Shown here: in pieces, positions 55,424-64,000 of the stretch | Position numbering within the stretch: the first letter of the stretch is position 1 | How the letters are laid out: each line of letters starts with the position of its first letter | NCBI RefSeq assembly: GCF_037940415.1 | Contig: NZ_CP149798.1 | Coordinates: 3,837,001 to 3,901,000 of the forward strand | Direction of reading: 5' to 3' | Length of the DNA stretch: 64,000 nucleotides | Source of the DNA: Streptomyces sp. f51 | Lineage (GTDB): Bacteria; Actinomycetota; Actinomycetes; Streptomycetales; Streptomycetaceae | Translations under genes and position numbers: made by a program | The notes under the pieces: model-generated | Told to the model about the DNA's origin: nothing | The model's input: the letters and a program-made list of their open reading frames with translations, nothing else | Database searches by the model: none

Positions 55424-55957
55424 GTGAGCATCGACCCGTCCTCGATTCCGAATTTCGGGGGCCAGCCCGAGCCGCAGTCCGGCGGCCCCGCCGGCCCCGT
55501 GGTCCCGGATCAGGACCTCGTGAAGCAGCTCCTGGAGCAGATGGAGCTGAAGTACGTCGTCGACGACGAGGGTGACCTCGCGGCGCCGTGGGAGGAGTTC
55601 CGTACGTACTTCATGTTCCGTGGCGAGGCGGACCAGCAGGTCTTCTCGGTGCGGACGTTCTACGACCGGCCGCACCAGCTCGAGGAGAAGCCCGCGCTCC
55701 TTGAGTCGATCGACGACTGGAACCGCCGCACGCTGTGGCCCAAGGTCTACAGCCACACCCACGACGACGGCACCGTCCGCCTGATCGGCGAGGCGCAGAT
55801 GCTGATCGGCACCGGCGTCAGCCTGGAGCACTTCGTGTCCTCCACGGTCAGCTGGGTGCGCGCCGCGATCGAGTTCGACAAGTGGCTCGTCGAGCAGCTC
55901 GGCCTCGAGCAGGAGATCAACGAGGCGGACAAGCCCGAGGACGACGAGGACGAGTAG
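55424..55957 (+). CDS. YbjN-domain protein
   Basis: 177 residues. Residues about 30-165 fit the YbjN/type-III-chaperone-like fold common in actinobacteria: DLVKQLLEQMELKYVVDDEGDLAAPW, YFMFRGEADQQVFSVRTFYD, LLESIDDWNRRTLWPKVYSHT, EHFVSSTVSWVRAAIEFDKWL. Acidic tail. GTG start with AAGGGA nine bases upstream. Cytoplasmic; probably a protein-binding or sensory fold. Function unknown. Confidence 0.85.
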   Translation: MSIDPSSIPNFGGQPEPQSGGPAGPVVPDQDLVKQLLEQMELKYVVDDEGDLAAPWEEFRTYFMFRGEADQQVFSVRTFYDRPHQLEEKPALLESIDDWNRRTLWPKVYSHTHDDGTVRLIGEAQMLIGTGVSLEHFVSSTVSWVRAAIEFDKWLVEQLGLEQEINEADKPEDDEDE

Positions 55958-56041
55958 GTCCGCCTCCCGCGGCCGTCCGTCCCCCGCGGCGGCGCTTCTC
56001 CACGCGTGCACCGGCCCCTGGGACGGGCACCATGCCCTGTC

Positions 56042-57241
56042 CTACAGCGGGGTGTGCGCGATCACGACCAGATACGCGCCGTAGGCGAACGAGAGCCCGG
56101 CCAGGGCACCGACCACCAGGGTCGCGTGCCAGGGCCGGGCTCTCGCCGTGCGCACCAGGGCGCGGGCCAGCGGCAGCAGCAGCGGGAACGCCGGGAGCAG
56201 GAAGCGCGGCTTCGACTCGAAGAACCCCGAACCGCCCAGCGCGATCAGCAGCAGGACGCCGCTGTGGACCAGCAGCGGCAGGGGTGCCCGGTCCGCGATC
56301 AGCAGCCCGTACAGCAGGACGGCCGCGGCGACGATCACCATCGTCATGGGGAACACGAACCGGTCCCCGTGCAGCAGCAGGTGCTTGACGAAGTGGAGCG
56401 ACCCCCGGCCGAGGTCGAAGCGCGAGCCCCACAGCCGCTGCACCTGGAAGTAGCCGCCGAGCCAGTGGCCCTCGCGGTGGCCCACCCACAGCACATAGCC
56501 GGTCCAGCCCGCGGGCGCGAGCGCCGCGCCCGTCCACACCCTGTGGGAAACTTTTCCGCGGTGACGCCAGACCTCCTGCGCCGCCCCCACGAGGACCGCC
56601 GCGGCCACCGCGAAGCCGTTCGGCCGTGACAGTCCCGCGAGCGCGGCCAGCGAGCCGGCCCACAGCCACCGCCCGTCGAGCACCGCGTACAGCGACCAGA
56701 CGGCGAACGCGGTCAGTACGGGCTCGGTGTACGCCATCGACAGCACCACCGAGTGCGGCAGCAGCCCCCACAGCAGCACCAGCGCCGTACCGACCGCCCG
56801 GCCGTGCAGCCGGGCGCCGATCGCGTACATCCCGCACGCGGCGGCCGCCGCCGCGGCCCAGGAGACCAGCAGGCCCGCCGAGCCCCCGGTCAGCGGGGTC
56901 AGCGTGGTCACGGCCCGGACGAGGGCCGGGTACAGCGGGAAGAACGCGAGGTCGCTGTGGACGACCGTGGGGTGGAAGTGGAGCGTCCTGCCGTAGCCGT
57001 GCGCGGCGATGCCCAGGTACCAGGCCGAGTCCCAGGACCGTGCGAGCAGGGCGACCGGGTGTCTGCCGGTGGCCCAGGCCGTCCCGGCGAGCACGAGGAG
57101 GCCGGCCAGGCGCGCGGCGGCGAACAGTCCGAGCGCCGTGATCGCGGCGTACGGCAGGCTGCGTGCGGCGCGGGACGGGCGGACGGCACGGTCGCGGGGC
57201 TCCTGGAGAGCGGGGCGAGCGAGGGTACTCGGGTGGGTCAC
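56042..57241 (-). CDS. PIG-V-like mannosyltransferase family membrane protein
   Basis: 399 residues, about nine transmembrane helices. The first external loop holds RSWDSAWYLGIAAHGY, the Asp-containing catalytic motif of GT-C mannosyltransferases of the PIG-V type (WDxxxYxxIAxxGY). LAFFPLYPALVR, MAYTEPVLTAFAVWSLY and LSRPNGFAVAAAVL also fit. It probably uses polyprenyl-phosphate mannose to modify a lipid or cell-wall glycan. GTG 57241 was chosen as it gives the usual short N-tail; the open frame runs further upstream through repeats. Confidence 0.82.
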   Translation of the reverse strand: MTHPSTLARPALQEPRDRAVRPSRAARSLPYAAITALGLFAAARLAGLLVLAGTAWATGRHPVALLARSWDSAWYLGIAAHGYGRTLHFHPTVVHSDLAFFPLYPALVRAVTTLTPLTGGSAGLLVSWAAAAAAACGMYAIGARLHGRAVGTALVLLWGLLPHSVVLSMAYTEPVLTAFAVWSLYAVLDGRWLWAGSLAALAGLSRPNGFAVAAAVLVGAAQEVWRHRGKVSHRVWTGAALAPAGWTGYVLWVGHREGHWLGGYFQVQRLWGSRFDLGRGSLHFVKHLLLHGDRFVFPMTMVIVAAAVLLYGLLIADRAPLPLLVHSGVLLLIALGGSGFFESKPRFLLPAFPLLLPLARALVRTARARPWHATLVVGALAGLSFAYGAYLVVIAHTPL

Positions 57242-57646
57242 ACCCCGAACTGTGCGTTCCGTACGGGGTATTCGCGAGCTTTGATCGTCCGTGCGGGTTC
57301 CGTCGCGGGGCCTTCGGCGCGCCGCCCGGGGACGGGGTGCCGACAATGCTAAACGCCCCTTTCCCGCCCCGTCCCGACCTGCTGTCCCCGGCGGCTCCGG
57401 GGCCCGGAACGCTGCTGTCCCGGCCCCTTCCCGTCCCCTCCCGGGCTGCTGTCTCCCGGGGGGCTCCGGGGTCCGGAACGCCCTATCCCGCCCCCTCCCG
57501 CGCTGCTGTTCCCGGGCAGTTCCCGGGTTCCCGGGCGTTGCTGTTCCCGGGTTCCCGGGCGCTGCCGTCCTCGGGCAGCCGTGGGGACCGGAACGCTGCC
57601 GTCCCCGGGCAGTGGCGGGCGGGACGGGATCCCGCATAATCCTCGC
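57242..57646. repeat. Intergenic region of GCTGCTGTCCCGG-type imperfect repeats
   Basis: 405 bp between divergent genes. From about 57350 to 57620 units containing GCTGCTGTYCCSGG, GGCTCCGGGG and CCGGAACGC recur four to five times with 60-90 bp spacing, plus CCCGGGTTCCCGGGCG twins. No gene. CATAAT (57635-57640), six bases before the next GTG, is a probable -10. Confidence 0.7.
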
Positions 57647-59551
57647 GTGTCAGAGACTCCGGCCCCCATACCGGTCCCGATCCCCGCCCCGGCTCCTCCA
57701 CCGCTCCCGTCCGTTCCCGCGGACACGGGCGTCTGGTCCTCGGGCGACGCGGCCCGCTGGTCGCGCGCCCGCCCCGGGCCCTGGGCGCGCCCGCTCTGGT
57801 CGGTGCTCGCGCTGCTGATCACCGTGGTGTGGGCGATCGCGGCCGCGCCGGAACCGCCGTGCACCGACGCGGCGCCGTGCGGTGCGGACTGGCTCGGCAT
57901 GACGGAGACGGGTCTGGCCGCGGGGCTGCTGTACTGGCTCGCCCGGCTGCCGGAGGTGACGCTGGTCGCGGCCCCCGTCCTGGCCGCGATCGTGGCCCGG
58001 CTGGAGCTACCGGACGCGGGGCCGAACTCCCTGGCAGCGAACCTCTGCGTCCTCGCGGCTCTGGGCTTCGGCTGGGCGGCCGCCGCGGAACGGCTCGCGT
58101 CCCGCCGCCGGCAGCGGGACCTGGCGGAGGCCGCCGCGACCGCACGGCACCCTGTCCCCGGGCCCCTCGCCCCGCTGTGGCGCGGACTGATCCCCACGGG
58201 CGCGGGCCTCGTGCTCCTGGCCGTCGCCGCCTTCAGCGCGGCCGAGGGAATCGCGGGCGTCCACGACGACACGCGGCACGCGGACCGCGCGGTCCGCACC
58301 GCGGCCGAGGTGGTCGGCCGTGACGACGAGTCGGTCCGGGTGCGTACCGACGACGGACGGCTGCTGCGGCTCGACTCGCTCTCTCCGGAGGACTACAGCA
58401 AGGGCAGCGCGCCGACCGTCCTGGAGGACGGGTCGTGGCGGCGCCTGGCGGCCGAGCCGTACGACGCCACCGGCCCTCAGCTGGGGCTTCTGGCCGCCGG
58501 TCTTCCCGGCCTCTCCCTGCTCGTCACCGGCCTGCTCGCCCGGCGCCGCGCCGCCGCCCTGCGACGGGGTCCTGTCCCGGTCCTGCGGGTGCTGGAACGC
58601 AGGGACGGTGACGGCCTCCTGTGGATCTACGCGGGCGACGACACCTCCGCCCGCAGGCCCGTTCTCACCGCGCGCTTCGTCGCCGAGGCGCCGGGCGAGG
58701 ACGAGCGCGGACGGCTCCGCCCCGGCGGCGAGGAGGCACCGAACCCACGCGGACGGGTCCGCCCCGGCGGCGGGGAGGAGCTGAACCCTGCTTCCCCGCT
58801 CCCGCGCGAGGCCGTGATGTTCGGCGCCCCCCGCGACGGTGGTGAACTGCTGCTCGTCACCACGCTCCGCGACGGCGGGAGCGCCGTCGTCCGGACGAGC
58901 GGACCCGTCCGGCTGCCGCGCCCCGGCCGGGAACCGCAGGCCGACCCGGAAACGGAGGCCCGTGCGGCGGCCGGCGGCGTCGCCGCCGCGGTTCCGGCGA
59001 CTCTGATCACGACGGGACGCCCGCTGAGCTGGGGACCGGGCCACCTCGGCCGCTCCGTCGGCGCGGCCCTGGCCCTGGTCGCGATCGTGGGGGCCGCCGC
59101 GAACGCCCGCACGCTCGTGACGGACGGGTTCGGCGTGAAGGCGGCCCTCTACGTGCTTCTCCTCCTGTCCTTGCTCGCGACCGCCGCGCAACTGCTCAAC
59201 TGGCGTGTCACCGCGGACAGTTCGGGCCTGTGGCTGTCCGGGGGGTGGAAGCTGCGGCACCTGCCGTGGGAACACCTGCGGTCGGCCCGCTACACCAGGG
59301 ACGGGGGCGTGGAGATAGGGATGCCGTACGGCGACGACTGGCGGCTGCCCGGCCTCGGCATGCCGATGCTGGAACGGCGCTTCGGCCGCAACCCCTCCTA
59401 CGTCCGGATGACCGAGGAGGTCGCCGCGCTCCGCGACCACCCGGAACTGCGGCCCACCGAAGCCGTTTCGGGCCGCGTCCGGGGTGTCCCGCTCGGTCCC
59501 GCGCTGCTCGTCCTCGGCGGCGCCGTGGCCCTGGCCTGGGCCTTCCACTGA
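57647..59551 (+). CDS. Polytopic membrane protein, unknown function
   Basis: 634 residues. Pro-rich N-tail; about seven transmembrane helices in three groups (about 48-130, 190-215, 285-305 and 465-520) with soluble parts between. One is a small beta domain (VVGRDDESVRVRTDDGRLLRLDSL); another (about 325-420) has a twice-repeated RLRPGGEEAPNPRG segment. The C-terminal half has a PH-like stretch (WRVTADSSGLWLSGGWKLRHLPWEHLRSARY), as in actinobacterial bPH2-type membrane proteins. GTG follows CATAAT directly, so the mRNA is likely leaderless. Confidence 0.75.
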   Translation: MSETPAPIPVPIPAPAPPPLPSVPADTGVWSSGDAARWSRARPGPWARPLWSVLALLITVVWAIAAAPEPPCTDAAPCGADWLGMTETGLAAGLLYWLARLPEVTLVAAPVLAAIVARLELPDAGPNSLAANLCVLAALGFGWAAAAERLASRRRQRDLAEAAATARHPVPGPLAPLWRGLIPTGAGLVLLAVAAFSAAEGIAGVHDDTRHADRAVRTAAEVVGRDDESVRVRTDDGRLLRLDSLSPEDYSKGSAPTVLEDGSWRRLAAEPYDATGPQLGLLAAGLPGLSLLVTGLLARRRAAALRRGPVPVLRVLERRDGDGLLWIYAGDDTSARRPVLTARFVAEAPGEDERGRLRPGGEEAPNPRGRVRPGGGEELNPASPLPREAVMFGAPRDGGELLLVTTLRDGGSAVVRTSGPVRLPRPGREPQADPETEARAAAGGVAAAVPATLITTGRPLSWGPGHLGRSVGAALALVAIVGAAANARTLVTDGFGVKAALYVLLLLSLLATAAQLLNWRVTADSSGLWLSGGWKLRHLPWEHLRSARYTRDGGVEIGMPYGDDWRLPGLGMPMLERRFGRNPSYVRMTEEVAALRDHPELRPTEAVSGRVRGVPLGPALLVLGGAVALAWAFH

Positions 59552-59618
59552 GGTGCGGGACGCGTCCCCCCGGCCCAGGTCCCGCCGGGCCGGGGGGAGT
59601 CCATGACGGCAGCCGGGT

Positions 59619-60818
59619 TCAGGACGACAGGCTGCGCAGCCGCCCGGCGGCCTCGTGCAGCACCTCGTCCCTCTTGCAGAACGCGAACCGGACGAAGGGC
59701 GCGCCCGCCTCGCGGTGGTCGTAGAAGACCGCGTTCGGGATGGCCACGACACCGGCGCGTTCGGGCAGGGCGCGGCAGAAGGCGAAGCCGTCGCTCTCGC
59801 CGAGCGGCCGGATGTCGGTGGTGACGAAGTACGTCCCGCGCGGCCGGAAGACCGCGAAGCCCGCCTCGGTGAGACCCGCCGTCAGCACGTCCCGCTTGCG
59901 CAGCATGTCCGCGCGGAAGTCCTCGAAGTACGCGTCCGGCAGTGCGAGCGCCTCGGCGACGGCGTACTGGAAGGGCCCCGACGCCACGTACGTCAGGAAC
60001 TGCTTCGCCGACCGTACGGCGCCGACCAGGGCCGGGGGCGCGGTCACCCAGCCCACCTTCCAGCCGGTGAACGAGAACGTTTTGCCCGCGCTGCCGATGG
60101 TGACCGTCCGCTCGCGCATCCCCGGCAGGCTCGCCATCGGCACGTGCTCGGCGTCGTCGAAGACGAGGTGTTCGTAGACCTCGTCCGTCACCACGAGCAG
60201 ATCTCGCTCGACGGCGATCCGCGCGATCTCCGTCAGCTCCGCGCGGGTGAGGACGGTACCGGTGGGGTTGTGCGGGGTGTTGATCAGCAGCAGCCGGGTC
60301 CGTCCGGTGATCGCGTCGCGCAGTTCGTCGAGGTCGAGCCGGAAACGACGACGGCCGTCGCCGTCGGCCTCGTCGGGACGCAGGGTCACGGGCACGCGCG
60401 TCCCGCCCGCCATGGCGATCGAGGCCGCGTACGAGTCGTAGTACGGCTCCAGCGCGATCACCTCGTCGCCGGGCTCCAGGAGCGCGAGCAGCGAGGCGGC
60501 GATCGCCTCGGTGGCACCCGCCGTGACCAGGACCTCGGTGTCGGGGTCGTACGACAGGCCGTAGTGGCGCTTTTGATGTTCGGCGATCGCGGTGCGCAGC
60601 TCGGGCACGCCGGGACCCGGCGGGTACTGGTTGCCGCGCCCGTCCCGCAGTGCGCGGACGGCCGCCTCCCGGATCTCCTCGGGCCCGTCCGTGTCGGGGA
60701 AGCCCTGGCCGAGGTTGATCGAGCCCGTGCTCAGCGCGAGGGCGGACATCTCGGCGAAGATCGTCGTCCCGAACTCGGCGAGCCGACGGTTCAAAAGGGG
60801 TCGCACGCTGGAGGTCAT
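59619..60818 (-). CDS. PLP-dependent class I/II aminotransferase
   Basis: 399 residues, fold type I. Conserved stretches: INLGQGFPDTDGPEEI, NQYPPGPGVPELR, EVLVTAGATEAIAASLLAL (phosphate loop), LLLINTPHNPTGTVL (Asn/Pro), VVTDEVYEHLVFDD (Asp/Tyr), SAGKTFSFTGWKVGW (PLP-lysine in SAGKTF), and a C-terminal Arg in FVRFAFCK. Closest in style to the DapC/kynurenine-aminotransferase/methionine-aminotransferase branch. ATG 60818 has GGAGG at the right distance; ATG 60827 lies directly behind it. Substrate not certain. Confidence 0.9.
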   Translation of the reverse strand: MTSSVRPLLNRRLAEFGTTIFAEMSALALSTGSINLGQGFPDTDGPEEIREAAVRALRDGRGNQYPPGPGVPELRTAIAEHQKRHYGLSYDPDTEVLVTAGATEAIAASLLALLEPGDEVIALEPYYDSYAASIAMAGGTRVPVTLRPDEADGDGRRRFRLDLDELRDAITGRTRLLLINTPHNPTGTVLTRAELTEIARIAVERDLLVVTDEVYEHLVFDDAEHVPMASLPGMRERTVTIGSAGKTFSFTGWKVGWVTAPPALVGAVRSAKQFLTYVASGPFQYAVAEALALPDAYFEDFRADMLRKRDVLTAGLTEAGFAVFRPRGTYFVTTDIRPLGESDGFAFCRALPERAGVVAIPNAVFYDHREAGAPFVRFAFCKRDEVLHEAAGRLRSLSS

Positions 60819-60956
60819 ACCGGCCATCCTCCGCCCAAGCTCCGGAGTTCCTCAACTCACCTGTGGCGACGGCGGCCTGCGCGAGTGCGCCGTGCGTCGC
60901 CTCTGATCAGGGGGCGCCTTCGTCACGTGTTCTCCCGTTGCCCGGGGCAACCTCAA

Positions 60957-61009
60957 ATATTGATCAATTGAGTTGATCTTGCGTGCGTCGGCTTCCTAGG
61001 TTGATCCCA
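60957..61009 (+). promoter_or_regulatory. Promoter and palindrome before the small four-Cys peptide gene
   Basis: TTGATC (60973-60978), 18 bp, TAGGTT (60997-61002) is a good sigma-70-like promoter, giving a leader of about 70 bases. The palindrome ATTGATCAAT (60959-60968), in an unusually AT-rich stretch for this genome, lies directly upstream and may be an operator. Confidence 0.6.
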
Positions 61010-61079
61010 TCCACTGCACCGCTGACCACGGAGCAGTGTGGGCGCGTTTCGCGCCGTACAAGAGAAAACTGGGGGAAAA

Positions 61080-61436
61080 ATGAAGACCAAGCTCGTTTCC
61101 ATGGCCGTATTGGGTGCGCTGGCATTCGGAGCTGCGCCTGCCGCTGCCCAGACTCAGGGCGAGGCGCCGGGAAGACGGACCTCTTCTGTCGTGGCGATCG
61201 ACACCTGGCAGGATATTGCGGCCGGGAAGTGCTACTACGGCGACAAAGAGTCCTGCGAGATCATGATCAAGGGTCTCAAAATGTCCAAGAAGGCGAAGGA
61301 CTGCCTGATCAAGGGAGCCGTCGCAGGGGCCGGAGCCCTCATCGTGGGGCGGTTCAACAAGGACCTGGCCGAGAAGATAGCCCGGAACACCGTGGCCGCG
61401 GGTGCGACCGCCTGCATCTCGGCTCTCGCCGGCTAG
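61080..61436 (+). CDS. Small exported four-cysteine protein
   Basis: 118 residues. Signal peptide (KTKLVSMAVLGALAFGAAPAAA, cleavage near residue 23), mature part of about 95 residues with Cys51, 59, 75 and 112. A polar first half (CYYGDKESCEIMIKGLKMSKKAKDC) is followed by a glycine/alanine-rich amphipathic or hydrophobic half (GAVAGAGALIVGRF, ARNTVAAGATACISALAG). GGGGGA precedes the ATG. Codon use is less G/C-biased than in neighbouring genes. The look is that of a secreted bacteriocin-like or toxin-like peptide, but no family was recognised. Confidence 0.72.
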   Translation: MKTKLVSMAVLGALAFGAAPAAAQTQGEAPGRRTSSVVAIDTWQDIAAGKCYYGDKESCEIMIKGLKMSKKAKDCLIKGAVAGAGALIVGRFNKDLAEKIARNTVAAGATACISALAG

Positions 61437-61475
61437 GTTCTGATCTCGGCCGGGAGGCCATGAAAGGCGTCAACT

Positions 61476-61646
61476 GTGTTGAAGCTCGCAATATTCTTCG
61501 CATGGGCGGCAGTTCTCTACTCCGTCAACAAGTTCGTACTCGCGGACGGCTGGCCGGAATACGCGTTCACGCTCGTTTCCAGTCTGGTCGTCTTCTTCCT
61601 GCTCGCGAAGACGAATCGCTCCAGGGGTAAATCGGCCTCCACCTGA
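61476..61646 (+). CDS. Tiny membrane protein following the four-Cys peptide
   Basis: 56 residues, starting VLKLAIFFAWAAVLYSVN. Two hydrophobic helices (LAIFFAWAAVLYSV and YAFTLVSSLVVFFLLA) are joined by a short loop, with a basic tail (KTNRSRGKSAST). GTG start with AAAGG eight bases upstream. It begins 39 bp after the exported peptide gene with similar codon use. Size and position would suit an immunity or anchoring protein; no family recognised. Confidence 0.55.
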   Translation: MLKLAIFFAWAAVLYSVNKFVLADGWPEYAFTLVSSLVVFFLLAKTNRSRGKSAST

Positions 61647-61890
61647 TCGGCAACCGCCCCGGAGCCGAGTTCCGGGGGCACCATCGGCGTCACTCGACCA
61701 AAGGGTCCGGGTGGCGCCTTTCGTGTGGGGGTACAAGGGGCATGCCGGTGCCCGCGATTACATCCTCAGGACTTCCTCAACTCTGTTTTGGGGCCGGAAG
61801 CATGAGGGCATCCCCCTGTCACGCGAGAGCGGATTCGAGGAGAACGGCCCACGGGGGGCCGCTTCCAGGGAATGGAAGGAGGGTGGCGCC

Positions 61891-62175
61891 ATGATCTTCG
61901 GCATCATCCTGGGGGTCGTTGTGCTGGTCGTCGTGATGAAGGCCTTCGGCGGTTCCGCCAAGGGCAGGCGCCGGTCCGAGGGCAGCGGGGGCGGGGGCGA
62001 CAGCAGCTGGTGGGCCGGCGGTGCCTCGTCGGGCGGGCACCACTCAGGGGGCGGGCACCACGGAGGGGGCGGGGGACACGGGGGTCACTCCTGCGGGGGG
62101 CACTCGTCGTGCGGAGGTTCGTCCTGCGGGGGCGGGTCCTCGTGCGGTGGCGGCGGGTGCGGCGGAGGCAACTGA
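61891..62175 (+). CDS. Small membrane protein with Gly/His/Cys-rich tail
   Basis: 94 residues. A single N-terminal helix (IFGIILGVVVLVVVMKAF), short basic stretch, then about 55 residues that are almost only Gly, His, Ser and Cys: GGHHSGGGHHGGGGGHGGHSCGGHSSCGG followed by four more Cys. The tail could bind several metal ions (Zn, Ni or Cu). AAGGAGG eight bases before the ATG gives strong translation. Related Gly/Cys-rich tails occur in other actinobacteria; role unknown. Confidence 0.8.
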   Translation: MIFGIILGVVVLVVVMKAFGGSAKGRRRSEGSGGGGDSSWWAGGASSGGHHSGGGHHGGGGGHGGHSCGGHSSCGGSSCGGGSSCGGGGCGGGN

Positions 62176-62560
62176 CACCGGGCGGCCGGTCTCCCGGTGG
62201 CACACGCGTCCGGAGCACGGAGGTGCCCGTCGGCGGTCGGCCGGCGGGCGCGTTCGCGCGCCGGGCGCACGTCGTGGTTGAACAGTTGAGCTGTGGAGCC
62301 CTCGGGGGGATGGAAACCCCACGAAGTTGGGTAAAAACGCTGTGGCGGCAGCACAGTTCATGATTCCCTCTAAACCACCAAAGCGGCCCTGGTACATCAC
62401 CAAGCAGCCCTGGGCCGACAGGCCTTGGAAGTCCATCGGATGGTCCTATCGGACGCGTCCGCCGGATGCCCTTCCGGCCGGGCCGGCCGGGCCGTTCCCC
62501 CGGTGCTGACCGGGTGCGCATGAACCCCACCTCACCTTTGCGTGTTAGCGGAGCCGACCC
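62176..62560. other. Intergenic region, no gene recognised
   Basis: 385 bp. A less GC-rich stretch near 62320-62390 (AAGTTGGGTAAAAACGC, GATTCCCTCTAAACCACC) may hold a promoter for the DUF2617 gene. No hairpin terminator or small gene with a ribosome site was found. Confidence 0.4.
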
Positions 62561-63091
62561 ATGCTCACGACCCTGAACACCTCGTACACCGACACGCGCG
62601 CGGCCGATCTCGCCTGGGCCCTGGGCCGCGAACCGCTGCCGGCCCTCGCCACCCTCGATCTCGAACTGGCCGGGGCGAAACTCCAGTTGAGACTGCTCGG
62701 CGCCTCCCACCAGGTCCTTCTCGAGGAGGAGCGCGGCAGTTGCTCGGAGACCGTCGCGTGCATCGCGGGCAGCAGCACCCCCCTGCCGCTCGGCGTCGCG
62801 AAGAGGTTCGGCGACTGGGAGTACGAGTTCGCGGCCCGCGTCGAGATCCTGTCGCCCGGCTCCTTCGCGGGCCGCGCCCAGGAGTTGCTGGCCCTCGTCT
62901 CCGACCACCCCCAGGGTCTCGCCGGTGTCTTCCCCGGCAGCCCGCACGCGTTCACGGCGATGCTCGCCCAGCGTCATGAGGGCCAGGTCCACTGGCGTAC
63001 GTGGCACGCGTACCCGCAGGACGGCCAGTTGGTGGCGACGCGTACGCGAGTCGGCGTACGGAAGGAAGCCCTCAGCCCGTCCGGCGTCTGA
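62561..63091 (+). CDS. DUF2617-type protein
   Basis: 176 residues, cytoplasmic. LATLDLELAGAKLQLRLLGASHQVLLE, RFGDWEYEFAARVEILSPGSF, LPGSPHAFTAML-like PGSPHAFTAMLAQR and VHWRTWHAYPQDGQLVATRTRV match what I know of the DUF2617 family in actinobacteria. That family generally sits next to a spermidine-synthase-like membrane protein, as here. Function unknown. GGAG lies before the ATG. Confidence 0.82.
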   Translation: MLTTLNTSYTDTRAADLAWALGREPLPALATLDLELAGAKLQLRLLGASHQVLLEEERGSCSETVACIAGSSTPLPLGVAKRFGDWEYEFAARVEILSPGSFAGRAQELLALVSDHPQGLAGVFPGSPHAFTAMLAQRHEGQVHWRTWHAYPQDGQLVATRTRVGVRKEALSPSGV

Positions 63092-63312
63092 CACCGCGAA
63101 GCGCGCGGGCGGACACGGCGAGGTGCGCGCGCGAGGCACGGGCGTGGAGGTACGGGCGCCGAGGTGCGGGCCGGACGGCCGTGCGCGGCAAAGGAGTTCG
63201 GGCAGGGTGTGGCGGGAAGCCGCCCAAGTCAACTCCGCACCCCACCAAGGGCGATGCTTTCCACACGTGTGGGTGACGAGACGTAGTGGCGGCGTGACGT
63301 AGCGTTCACGGC

Positions 63313-64000
63313 GTGATCGAACCGCACGCGCCAGCCCCACCCGGCGCGCCGCCGCCCTGGGGCGTCCAGGGCCAGGCGCGGCTGCCCGTCCGTCCGGGCA
63401 TCGGCAGGTTCCTCGTCCTCGCGGGAGTGTTCGTCTGCGCGGCCTGCGGACTCGTGTACGAACTCGAACTCGTCGCCCTCGCCTCGTACTTGATCGGCGA
63501 CTCCGTCACCCAGGCGTCCGTCGTGCTCTCCGTCATGGTCTTCGCCATGGGCATCGGCTCCCTCGCCGCGAAACGGCTGCGACCGTGCGCCGCCGCCGGA
63601 TTCGGCGCCGTCGAGGCGGTGCTCGCCCTGGTCGGCGGGTGCAGCGCGATGGCCCTGTACGCGGTGTTCGCGTGGACGGGCGGATGGGGCGGCCTGTGGG
63701 CCGACGGGCCCCGCTGTCTGCTCGTGGTCTTCGCGCTCACCATCGGCCTGCTCATCGGCGCCGAGGTGCCGCTCCTCATGGAGCTGATACAGCGCATCCG
63801 CCGCCAGGACCCCGGCGGAGCGGTCGCGGACCTGTTCGCCGCGGACTACGTCGGCGCCCTCTTCGGCGGCCTCGCCTTCCCGTTCCTGCTGCTGCCCCGG
63901 CTCGGTCAGCTGACGGGCGCCCTGCTGACCGGGACGGTGAACGTGGTCGCCGGCGCCGCCCTCGTGCTCGGCCTGTTCCGCGGCGACCTGACCCGCCGCG
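63313..64000 (+). CDS. Spermidine-synthase-like membrane protein (3' end outside window)
   Basis: 229 residues visible. After a Pro-rich start come six to seven transmembrane helices: [88 protein letters not shown]. This is the membrane half found fused to polyamine aminopropyltransferase domains in actinobacteria; the enzyme domain would follow beyond the right edge. GTG seven bases after TAGCGT, no ribosome site, so probably leaderless. Confidence 0.82.
   Translation, partial: MIEPHAPAPPGAPPPWGVQGQARLPVRPGIGRFLVLAGVFVCAACGLVYELELVALASYLIGDSVTQASVVLSVMVFAMGIGSLAAKRLRPCAAAGFGAVEAVLALVGGCSAMALYAVFAWTGGWGGLWADGPRCLLVVFALTIGLLIGAEVPLLMELIQRIRRQDPGGAVADLFAADYVGALFGGLAFPFLLLPRLGQLTGALLTGTVNVVAGAALVLGLFRGDLTRR

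Overview
The window is chromosomal DNA of a Streptomyces-type actinomycete. GC content is very high with strong G/C bias at third codon positions (hence the long antisense shadow frames). GTG starts are common, stop/start overlaps of the ATGA or GTGA type are frequent, several genes look leaderless, and the stress operon is dnaK-grpE-dnaJ-hspR with HAIR operators. No CRISPR array, transposase, integrase or plasmid replication gene was found.

0-9 kb: molybdate uptake genes modABC (modC cut by the left edge), a small molybdopterin-domain protein and a MerR/TOBE putative molybdate sensor. Then come an amino-acid permease, a small membrane protein and an M20 dipeptidase in one operon, and a polytopic membrane protein. 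8.9-17 kb: a membrane-anchored molybdopterin oxidoreductase with a partner membrane protein; an operon of GT2, DUF2064 and a SAM methyltransferase; a divergent two-component system; and an NAD-dependent sugar epimerase with a Cys-rich insert. 17-20 kb: a MerR regulator, a small helical protein, a lipoprotein, a pentamer-based minisatellite and a DUF4142 protein.

20.7-36.4 kb is rich in exported proteins: two paralogous beta-propeller/Ig-like proteins around an unrecognised 854-residue exported protein, two FG-GAP proteins and a seven-repeat YVTN propeller. The YVTN gene lies between tRNA-Gly(CCC) and a decayed copy of that tRNA's 3' half. dCTP deaminase, a phosphoribosyltransferase and a Yip1-type membrane protein are also here. 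36.8-40.5 kb: a large membrane-bound Fe-S reductase and a MraY/WecA-like enzyme.

40.5-55.4 kb is the heat-shock section. dnaK-grpE-dnaJ-hspR has three inverted repeats upstream and clpB has one HAIR site, so HspR very probably represses both. Between them are a PA14/FnIII protein, an orphan sugar-binding lipoprotein, and the most unusual locus of the window: two paralogous HTH regulators, a secreted peptide carrying six DSGW repeats, and a translationally coupled Rieske-like protein that has lost its cluster ligands. 55.4-64 kb: YbjN protein, GT-C mannosyltransferase-like protein, membrane protein, aminotransferase, a small four-cysteine exported peptide with a tiny membrane protein behind it, a Gly/His/Cys-rich membrane protein, DUF2617, and the start of a spermidine-synthase-like membrane protein.

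All family names come from reading motifs by eye; no database search was run.
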